5,210 bases of DNA, taken from contig JAUXDG010000207.1 in the NCBI GenBank assembly GCA_030618475.1, forward strand, positions 1 through 5,210. Direction: 5' to 3'. The notes beneath the pieces were generated by a model. That model was not told where the DNA came from and searched no databases. It saw nothing but the letters and a program-made list of their open reading frames with translations. The translations under genes and the position numbers were made by a program. This stretch comes from Gammaproteobacteria bacterium (GTDB lineage Bacteria > Pseudomonadota > Gammaproteobacteria > DSM-19610). Shown one piece after another: positions 1 to 5,210 of the stretch (positions are counted from its first letter, which is position 1; every line of letters starts with the position of its first letter).

Positions 1-1122
1 GGCGGCGAAAACCCGATTGCTGTGCAAAGCATGTGCACCACGCACACTCAAAATATTGCCGAAACTGTTGCCCAGATCATCGAACTTGAGGCTGCCGGCG
101 CGGACATCGTCCGCCTCGCGGCAGACAACAAACGGGATGCACAGGCACTGGCTGAAATTCGCAGGCAAACGACTGTTAACCTGTCTGTCGACATACAGGA
201 AAATTACCGCCTGATACCGGCACTGGCGCCTTATGTCGACAAAATCCGCTACAACCCCGGCCATCTTTATCACCACGAACCGAATACACCCTGGCAGGAT
301 AAAGTCAGATTCATTGCTGACGTGGCTGGTGAATACGATTGCGCACTTCGTGTCGGTGTTAACTGCGGGTCCGTCGATCCAGCCAAGGCCGGGCGGTATG
401 ATCGCAAGGACTCGGTCACACCGATGCTGGAAAGCGCATTTGATCACAGCGAACTGCTCGACCGGCTGGGTTTTACCCGCTACGCGGTATCCCTTAAGGA
501 TTCAGAACCCGGCAAGGTTATTGAACTGAACAGCCGTTTTGCAGCGGAGCGGACGGATATCCCCCTCCACCTGGGCGTAACCGAAGCGGGAATTCCGCCC
601 GACGGTATCACTAAAACGCGTATTGCGTTTGCTCGTCTCATTAGCCAGGGAATCGGAGACACCATCCGCGTATCACTGACACTGCCAAGCCGCCGCAAGG
701 CCGAAGAGGTAAAAGCCGGCCGAGAGATATTGGCGGATATCGCAGCCCGACGAATCTGTGCACAGGATGGGCATGAACTCCCGAAACTGAATATTGTCAG
801 CTGCCCAAGTTGTTCCCGGGTTGAAAACGAAGCGTTTGTGGAGCTTGCGTGCAAAGTCAGGGAAATGACCCGATATGCCGCGAACCATGCCTTTACCATC
901 GCCGTAATGGGTTGCCGCGTTAATGGCCCCGGTGAAACCGATGACGCTGATCTTGGACTGTGGTGTGGACCCAGGCGGGTGAACCTGAAACGGCGTGGAG
1001 AATACCTGGGAGCATACAGCTACGACCAAATTCTCAGCCGCGTTGACGAGGAGCTTGCCGCGCTGATCGCGCTGGACAGAAAAACGTTCAGCCATGTGCT
1101 GGAGCCCAATCGAGCAACATAG
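1..1122 (+). CDS. ispG: IspG/GcpE, 4-hydroxy-3-methylbut-2-enyl diphosphate synthase (5' end cut by window edge)
   Basis: IspG is a cytosolic iron-sulfur enzyme that reductively opens methylerythritol cyclodiphosphate to HMBPP, the penultimate MEP-pathway step. The frame is open from base 1, and 373 residues are visible. Comparison with E. coli IspG as I recall it suggests about 20 N-terminal residues are missing, so the real start is outside the window. Visible signatures are the N-terminal IAVQSM block, LGVTEAG, EGIGDT-like QGIGDTIRVSL, the CPSCSR motif (Cys codons at 802 and 811), and GCRVNGPGE (Cys codon at 913, Glu at 934). The three Cys and the Glu match the known [4Fe-4S] ligands. The usual ADIHF motif reads VDIQE, RINPGN reads RYNPGH, and about ten residues are inserted after it, so this is a divergent member. 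It is the first visible gene of the hopanoid operon, which suggests dedicated precursor supply. The family call is firm; housekeeping copy versus operon-specific paralogue cannot be decided here. Confidence 0.93.
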   Translation, partial: GGENPIAVQSMCTTHTQNIAETVAQIIELEAAGADIVRLAADNKRDAQALAEIRRQTTVNLSVDIQENYRLIPALAPYVDKIRYNPGHLYHHEPNTPWQDKVRFIADVAGEYDCALRVGVNCGSVDPAKAGRYDRKDSVTPMLESAFDHSELLDRLGFTRYAVSLKDSEPGKVIELNSRFAAERTDIPLHLGVTEAGIPPDGITKTRIAFARLISQGIGDTIRVSLTLPSRRKAEEVKAGREILADIAARRICAQDGHELPKLNIVSCPSCSRVENEAFVELACKVREMTRYAANHAFTIAVMGCRVNGPGETDDADLGLWCGPRRVNLKRRGEYLGAYSYDQILSRVDEELAALIALDRKTFSHVLEPNRAT

Positions 1123-1131
1123 CGTATGCAT

Positions 1132-1136
1132 AGGAG
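1132..1136 (+). promoter_or_regulatory. Ribosome-binding site of squalene synthase
   Basis: AGGAG lies 8 bases before the ATG at 1145, just after the ispG stop. It decides the start. An in-frame ATG at 1094 inside ispG would add 17 residues but has no comparable site, and the added residues do not look like family sequence. Confidence 0.75.
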
Positions 1137-1144
1137 ACGACCTG

Positions 1145-2296
1145 ATGCTTGTGAGACAGTTCAACCAACAAGCCGTACCGATCGACTCACCGGACAGCAT
1201 TCCAGACCGCCAACACCGATACGGTGACGGCCTGCAAGACTACTTGCTGCAGGGGGTGTCGCGCACATTTGCCCTCACCATTCCGCAGCTTCCGACGCCG
1301 TTGTGCCGTGCAGTCTCCAACGCCTATTTATTGTGCCGTATTGTAGACACCATCGAGGATGAGCCCTCGCTCAGCATTGACCAGAAAGCTTATTTCTGTG
1401 AGCAGTTCATTGCCGTTGTAACCGACTCTGTGCCGGCGAACCAGTTTACCGTCGAGCTCCAGCCACTCCTGTCCGGGAACACCAAACCGGCAGAACACCA
1501 ACTCATCCAACGTACAGCGGAGGTCATCGACATTCTGTTCAGTTTTGATGCGCAACAGCAAGAGGCGCTGACTATTTGTATCGCGACGATGAGCAGAGGG
1601 ATGGCGGAATTTCAGCAGAAAGCAGATAACGCTGGCCTTAACAACATCGTGGATCTGAATCAGTACTGCTACTACGTAGCCGGCGTCGTCGGCGAAATGC
1701 TGACCAGACTGTTCTGCTATTACTCGCCCGAAATCGAAAAACAGAGTGATACATTAATGCAACTCGCCGTGTCCTTCGGTCAGGGACTACAGATGACCAA
1801 TATTCTCAAAGACATCTGGGACGATTTTGATCACGGCGCGTGCTGGCTTCCCCAGGACGTATTCACACAAGCCGGTTTCGATCTGCACGATCTGGCAGCC
1901 GGACACCAGCGAAAGAAATTCGGTGAAGGTCTCGAACAGTTAATATCGATAAGTTCCGAACACCTGGCTGACGCCCTGGCCTACACACTCCTCATTCCGA
2001 AACAGGAAACCGGCATTCGCAACTTCTGCCTGTGGGCCATCGGGATGGCTGTACTGACACTTCGGAAAATCCATCATCATCTCGATTTCAGTTCCGGCAA
2101 GGAAGTAAAAATATCCCGGCGCAGCGTAAAGGCCACCATCATTGCCAGCCGTCTCACGGCGGCACACGACAGTATGCTACGCACCCTGTTCAACCTCGGA
2201 CAGATTGGAATGCCTCGACCGGCCTCTGGCGGCAGCACTTACTCTGATTTTATGCAGGGTCAGAAGATTCAAAGACACCGGTCTCACTTACACTGA
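1145..2296 (+). CDS. sqs: Squalene synthase (farnesyl-diphosphate farnesyltransferase), single-enzyme type
   Basis: This enzyme condenses two farnesyl diphosphates through presqualene diphosphate to squalene, with NADPH reduction in the classical family. The product is 383 residues, longer than the roughly 280 of HpnC or HpnD. Family marks in order are SRTFAL (39-44), the first aspartate-rich motif DTIED (68-72), the QYCYYVAGVVGE helix (173-184), the second aspartate motif NILKDIWDD (219-227), and a C-terminal VKISRRSVKA segment (321-330). That segment corresponds to the region assigned to reductant binding in eukaryotic squalene synthase. No hydrophobic C-terminal anchor follows; the protein ends in a polar tail of about 27 residues rich in Gly, Ser, Gln, Arg and His. 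It sits 22 bases after ispG and directly upstream of the cyclase that would use its product. DTIED and length argue against phytoene synthase and HpnC/HpnD, but phytoene or dehydrosqualene production is not strictly excluded by sequence. Confidence 0.88.
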   Translation: MLVRQFNQQAVPIDSPDSIPDRQHRYGDGLQDYLLQGVSRTFALTIPQLPTPLCRAVSNAYLLCRIVDTIEDEPSLSIDQKAYFCEQFIAVVTDSVPANQFTVELQPLLSGNTKPAEHQLIQRTAEVIDILFSFDAQQQEALTICIATMSRGMAEFQQKADNAGLNNIVDLNQYCYYVAGVVGEMLTRLFCYYSPEIEKQSDTLMQLAVSFGQGLQMTNILKDIWDDFDHGACWLPQDVFTQAGFDLHDLAAGHQRKKFGEGLEQLISISSEHLADALAYTLLIPKQETGIRNFCLWAIGMAVLTLRKIHHHLDFSSGKEVKISRRSVKATIIASRLTAAHDSMLRTLFNLGQIGMPRPASGGSTYSDFMQGQKIQRHRSHLH

Positions 2297-2298
2297 TG
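2294..2298 (+). promoter_or_regulatory. TGATG stop-start overlap coupling squalene synthase and cyclase
   Basis: The squalene synthase stop TGA (2294-2296) shares its A with the cyclase ATG (2296-2298). The preceding 25 bases hold no purine-rich ribosome-binding site. The likely mechanism is termination-reinitiation, which would tie cyclase synthesis to that of the preceding enzyme. The overlap is seen directly; the mechanism is inferred. Confidence 0.7.
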
Positions 2299-4314
2299 AA
2301 ACGCCAGACAATTGAAATCAGCCGGTATTCGTTCACGCCATCGTCGCTGGCTGGCGGGAGAACAGCTCATACCCATGCCAGGACTGACCGCACAGAACCT
2401 GACCACAGAACTTCACCCAATGAAGATGAAGCCGTCGAACTTGAAGCAGCCATTGAACGGGCGCAGCGGGCATTGCTCGCAATGCAACACCCTGACGGTT
2501 ACTGGTCTTTCGAACTGGAGGCCGACTGCACCATCCCCGCCGAATACATCATCATGATGCACTTCATGGATGAGATAGACGACAGCCTGCAAAGCAAACT
2601 CGCCCGCTATATTCGCTCCCATCAGAATGCGGACAATGGGTGGTCACTTTATCCCGGTGGAGATCTCGACATAAGCTGCTCGGTAAAAGCCTATTTTGCG
2701 CTCAAACTGGCGGGCAATCATCCGGATGCTCCCCACATGGCAAAGGCGAAGGCCGCCATTCTGAAAAGAGGCGGTGCTGCACGCAGTAATGTATTCACTC
2801 GCATCACACTGGCGCTGTTCCGTCAGGTGCCGTGGCGCGCAGTGCCCTTCATTCCTGTAGAGATCATGCTTCTGCCAGGGTGGTTTCCGTTTCATCTGAG
2901 CAAGGTATCTTATTGGTCACGCACCGTCATGGTACCTCTTTTCATTCTGTGCAGTCTTAAACCCATTGCAAAAAACCCCACAGGTGGCGATATACGTGAG
3001 CTGTTCACAGTTGCTCCTGAGAAGGAACGCCACTATTTCCCATGTCATTCTGTACTCAACCGTCTTCTTCTCTGGTTGGACCGTAGCGCCAGATTGCTGG
3101 AACCACGTATCCCGCACCGATTACGCGCGCGTGCTATCTGTGAAGCGGAGAACTGGTTCCTGGCGCGGCTCAATGGCGAAAGCGGTCTTGGCGCCATCTT
3201 CCCTGCCATGGTCAACGCCTATGAAGCGCTTGCCTGTCTTGGCTACCCGGCGGAACACCGGTATCGAAAGTCTGCAAAAACTGCGCTTGAAAACCTGTTG
3301 GTAATACAGGATGACAGCGCTTACTGTCAGCCTTGCAACTCGCCCATCTGGGACACAGGGCTCACCTGCCTGACATTACAGGCAATCAACAATCCGCAGA
3401 CTGACGCTGCGACCATTAAGGCACTTGACTGGCTCGGGCAAAAACAACTCACCGATGAACCGGGCGACTGGCGTGAGAGCCGCCCTCGTCTCGAAAGCGG
3501 TGGCTGGCCATTCCAGTTTGAAAACAGCGACTACCCCGACCTGGACGACACCGCGGTAGTCGCATGGGCCATGCACGGTGCAGACGAAAACGCGTATCGA
3601 TACAGCATACAGCGTGCGGCAAACTGGATCTGCGGCATGCAGTCTAAAAACGGTGGATTCGCCTCCTTCGACGCCGATAACACCTGCTACTACCTTAATG
3701 CCATTCCTTTCGCCGATCACGGCGCATTGCTGGATCCACCGACTGCCGACGTCAGTGCGCGATGCGCCACGCTACTCGCTCGTCTGACCGATAACGATGC
3801 CAGCTACAGGGAAACTCTGGACAGAAGCCTGGAATACCTGCACAAAGAGCAGGAAACGGATGGTTCCTGGTTCGGACGCTGGGGCACCAACTATATTTAT
3901 GGCACATGGTCTGTGCTGAGGGCGTTTGAACAGGCTGGCATCCCCCCTCAGGACCCTTGCATACAGCGCGCCGTAAGCTGGCTTAAAAACATGCAACAGG
4001 CCGATGGCGGCTGGGGTGAACATAACGACAGCTATCTGGACCCATCACTGGCGGGTTGCGGAGACGCCAGCACAGCCTTCCAGACAGCATGGGCGATGCT
4101 GGCACTGATAGCTGCCGGCGAAGCTGATTCGCCGGCGGTGCGTAAGGGTGCGCAATTCCTGTTGCAGGAACAAAATCCTGACGGTCTGTGGCAGGACGAT
4201 TGCTTCACTGCGCCCGGGTTTCCGCGCGTGTTTTATCTGAAATATCACGGCTACGATAAATATTTCCCGTTGTGGGCGCTGGCGCGCTATCACCATTTCG
4301 GAGAAACAGTATGA
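2296..4314 (+). CDS. shc: Squalene-hopene cyclase (HpnF)
   Basis: This class II triterpene cyclase protonates squalene and closes five rings to hop-22(29)-ene and often hopan-22-ol. It is a monotopic membrane enzyme. The 672 residues are within the family range. The catalytic DXDD motif is D415-L-D-D418 in YPDLDDTAVV. QW repeats are visible near 64-70, 109-116, 449-455, 519-525, 567-573 and 626-632. By alignment from memory with the Alicyclobacillus enzyme, W525/W529 and F642, F646, Y650 and Y653 fit the aromatic active-site residues, F458 takes the Y420 place, and R489 takes the H451 place. A hydrophobic stretch at about 178-218 (VPW...MLLPGW...VPLFIL) suits the membrane-facing channel region. 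The first ~45 residues are polar, rich in Thr, His and Arg, and outside the conserved fold. No other ATG or GTG start precedes the conserved region. The ATG overlaps the upstream stop in TGATG and has no clear Shine-Dalgarno, so translation is probably coupled. Confidence 0.97.
   Translation: MKRQTIEISRYSFTPSSLAGGRTAHTHARTDRTEPDHRTSPNEDEAVELEAAIERAQRALLAMQHPDGYWSFELEADCTIPAEYIIMMHFMDEIDDSLQSKLARYIRSHQNADNGWSLYPGGDLDISCSVKAYFALKLAGNHPDAPHMAKAKAAILKRGGAARSNVFTRITLALFRQVPWRAVPFIPVEIMLLPGWFPFHLSKVSYWSRTVMVPLFILCSLKPIAKNPTGGDIRELFTVAPEKERHYFPCHSVLNRLLLWLDRSARLLEPRIPHRLRARAICEAENWFLARLNGESGLGAIFPAMVNAYEALACLGYPAEHRYRKSAKTALENLLVIQDDSAYCQPCNSPIWDTGLTCLTLQAINNPQTDAATIKALDWLGQKQLTDEPGDWRESRPRLESGGWPFQFENSDYPDLDDTAVVAWAMHGADENAYRYSIQRAANWICGMQSKNGGFASFDADNTCYYLNAIPFADHGALLDPPTADVSARCATLLARLTDNDASYRETLDRSLEYLHKEQETDGSWFGRWGTNYIYGTWSVLRAFEQAGIPPQDPCIQRAVSWLKNMQQADGGWGEHNDSYLDPSLAGCGDASTAFQTAWAMLALIAAGEADSPAVRKGAQFLLQEQNPDGLWQDDCFTAPGFPRVFYLKYHGYDKYFPLWALARYHHFGETV
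4300..4304 (+). promoter_or_regulatory. Candidate ribosome-binding site of hpnG
   Basis: GGAGA inside the last cyclase codons is 11 bases before the hpnG ATG at 4316, slightly long. It is 6 bases before another ATG at 4311, which opens only a two-codon frame (ATG ACA TGA). The hpnG start at 4316 is kept because MTHLGIVAALPEE matches the family N terminus. Reinitiation after the cyclase stop at 4312-4314 may contribute. Confidence 0.5.
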
Positions 4315-4315
4315 C

Positions 4316-5047
4316 ATGACACATCTGGGTATTGTCGCCGCCTTGCCCGAGGAAGCACGGGCCCTGACTGACCGCACGGTGGAAACCGGCAAAGTCATCG
4401 AACTGGAAAACCATACTCTGCTGTGCATATCAGGCATAGGCGCTCACCGTGCTCGTGCGGCCGGACAGCTATTGGTTTCGTCCGGCGCGCAGGCGTTGCT
4501 GAGCTGGGGCACCGCTGCTGCCTTGAGCAGTGAGCTGTCACCCGGCAGCCTGCTGCTGCCGTCTAAAGTGATCGCGGCTGATTTATCCACTGTGGCTGTA
4601 AGCCGCGACTGGCATGAAACACTACACCGGCACCTGCACACCCGCTGTTCAGTCTGTACCCGCCCCATCGCCGAGGCTGAAAAAATACTTTACACGGCAA
4701 GTGAGAAACAGGCACTGCTCGAACGCTCGGCGACGGTGGCGGCTGACATGGAGAGCGCCGCACTGGGCATGTTCGCACACGCATCGGGTGTGCCATTCGC
4801 CGTCCTGCGGGTGATTGCCGATAGCGCCGACATGAGACTGCCGGCATGGCTTCCGCAAAGCCTCGACGAGGCTGGCGGTGTCCGCATTGGCACGCTGCTG
4901 TTCAATTTACTGAAACACCCGGCCGATTGGCCCTCGTTCATCCGTCTCACGCACGGTTTTCGAGCCGCCAACGCTACGCTACTGGCCGTTTCCCGATACC
5001 CGGAGGTGCTGAACCTCAGCGTTACAGGCACGGCTACTGGCGTTTAG
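4316..5047 (+). CDS. hpnG: HpnG, hopanoid-associated nucleoside phosphorylase
   Basis: HpnG belongs to the PNP/UDP phosphorylase superfamily, which includes methylthioadenosine/SAH nucleosidase. In hopanoid producers it removes adenine from adenosylhopane to give (phospho)ribosylhopane on the way to bacteriohopanetetrol. The 243-residue product shows the superfamily start LGIVAALPEEARAL (4-17), a glycine-containing SGIGAHRARAAG loop (39-50), a WGTAAAL segment (64-70), ADMESAAL (143-150), which corresponds to the ribose-binding Met-Glu of the superfamily, and LRVIADSAD (164-172), with Asp169 in the position of the base-contacting Asp. The last ~45 residues follow the FNLLKHPADWPSFIRL block and resemble the C-terminal extension of HpnG proteins as I recall them. 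It begins one base after the cyclase stop, so it is probably co-translated. The context makes HpnG much more likely than a general MTA/SAH nucleosidase. HpnH, which supplies its substrate, is not in the window. Confidence 0.88.
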   Translation: MTHLGIVAALPEEARALTDRTVETGKVIELENHTLLCISGIGAHRARAAGQLLVSSGAQALLSWGTAAALSSELSPGSLLLPSKVIAADLSTVAVSRDWHETLHRHLHTRCSVCTRPIAEAEKILYTASEKQALLERSATVAADMESAALGMFAHASGVPFAVLRVIADSADMRLPAWLPQSLDEAGGVRIGTLLFNLLKHPADWPSFIRLTHGFRAANATLLAVSRYPEVLNLSVTGTATGV

Positions 5048-5058
5048 ACTAGTATTTA

Positions 5059-5074
5059 CTAATGAATACATTAG
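5059..5074. repeat. AT-rich 6-bp dyad downstream of hpnG
   Basis: CTAATG (5059-5064) and CATTAG (5069-5074) form a perfect 6-bp inverted repeat around an AATA loop, 11 bases after the hpnG stop. It lacks a GC stem and a T tract, so it is not a standard terminator. It could be a weak RNA hairpin, a protein-binding dyad, or chance in AT-rich spacer. Confidence 0.35.
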
Positions 5075-5077
5075 ATA

Positions 5078-5210
5078 GCCGATATACCTTGACGGGACAC
5101 GCTGTACCCCAGGGCACCCTCTCTTGCTTCGCAATTCACCTTGTAAATACGTCCCTGTACGCTCGACGGCAGCATCCCTGCTGCCGACGGTCCCGTCAAG
5201 GTATGTCGGC
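5078..5210. repeat. Intergenic element bounded by 21-bp inverted repeats
   Basis: The left arm (5078-5098) and right arm (5190-5210) are complementary over 21 positions except T5083 opposite G5205, which would still pair as U-G in + strand RNA. The shared core reads ACCTTGACGGGAC. The 91-base interior holds a GC-rich hairpin close to the right arm and two related CCCTG-containing units. No transposase or credible gene is inside. The structure fits a short non-autonomous mobile element or a multicopy palindromic intergenic repeat. It could also act as a transcription terminator or mRNA-stabilising structure for the operon, but no T tract can be seen because the window stops at the right arm. 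The inverted repeat is certain; the mobile or multicopy nature is inferred. Confidence 0.7.
5164..5189. repeat. Nested GC-rich hairpin in the intergenic repeat
   Basis: CGGCAGCA (5167-5174) pairs perfectly with TGCTGCCG (5179-5186) around a TCCC loop. Beyond one A-A mismatch the stem continues for two more pairs (5164-5165 with 5188-5189). It sits directly against the right arm of the outer inverted repeat, so the two stems would adjoin in a folded strand. Confidence 0.75.

Noticed and set aside
1094..1144. Earlier in-frame start for squalene synthase at 1094
   Set aside because: It overlaps ispG by 29 bases without a ribosome-binding site, whereas ATG 1145 has AGGAG at ideal spacing.
673..1200. 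Minus-strand frame of 175 codons opposite ispG
   Set aside because: It covers the conserved cysteine motifs of ispG on the other strand, and its translation has no family features.
4045..4437. Minus-strand frame of 130 codons across the cyclase-hpnG junction
   Set aside because: It lies antisense to two strongly conserved genes, shows no recognisable domain, and is explained by the GC-rich coding of the + strand.
5089..5117. TTGACG at 5089-5094 as a -35 promoter element
   Set aside because: No plausible -10 hexamer occurs 16-18 bases downstream on either strand copy of the arm.
5062..5210. Reading frame from ATG at 5062, open to the window edge
   Set aside because: It runs through both arms of the inverted repeat and the hairpin, has no ribosome-binding site, and its translation looks like the chance product of a GC-rich repeat.
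5164..5210. Rho-independent terminator in the nested hairpin
   Set aside because: The stem is strong but is followed by ACGGTCCCGTC rather than a T tract. A terminator formed by the outer arms cannot be judged because the window ends there.
5048..5210. CRISPR array or integron attC site
   Set aside because: There is no regularly spaced repeat set, and the arm ends lack the GTTRRRY/RYYYAAC core pair expected of attC.

Overview
The window reads as a compact hopanoid-lipid operon from a proteobacterium. All four genes are on the + strand. They run from a partial ispG (last steps of the MEP isoprenoid pathway), through a one-enzyme squalene synthase and squalene-hopene cyclase, to the nucleoside-phosphorylase-like HpnG of bacteriohopanetriol/tetrol side-chain synthesis. 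The proteobacterial assignment, with Gammaproteobacteria favoured, is an inference. It rests on the style of the cyclase (the 'IPFADHGALLDPPT' block and the R in 'DVSARC'), on the squalene synthase resembling the Methylococcus-type enzyme as I remember it, and on the form of the intergenic repeat at the end. No taxonomic marker gene is present.

Layout: 1-1122 is ispG, open at the left edge and lacking roughly the first 20 codons. After a 22-base gap with a good ribosome-binding site comes squalene synthase (1145-2296). Its stop overlaps the start of squalene-hopene cyclase by one base (2296-4314). One base after the cyclase stop begins hpnG (4316-5047). The spacing implies one polycistronic transcript with coupled translation. 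The promoter must lie left of the window.

How the genes work together: IspG makes HMBPP, which IspH (not in the window) converts to IPP/DMAPP. A prenyltransferase (not in the window) makes farnesyl diphosphate. Squalene synthase joins two of these to squalene, and the cyclase folds squalene to hopene (and possibly hopanol). HpnH (not in the window) would add adenosine, and HpnG would remove adenine from adenosylhopane. So the window couples precursor supply to the end product.

The non-coding right end (5048-5210) holds an AT-rich dyad and then an element bounded by 21-base inverted repeats (5078-5098 and 5190-5210) with a nested GC-rich hairpin. It looks like a mobile or multicopy intergenic palindromic repeat rather than a gene. 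It is the least explained part of the window. The metabolic genes themselves belong to known families. The points worth a second look there are the divergent IspG and the choice of squalene route.
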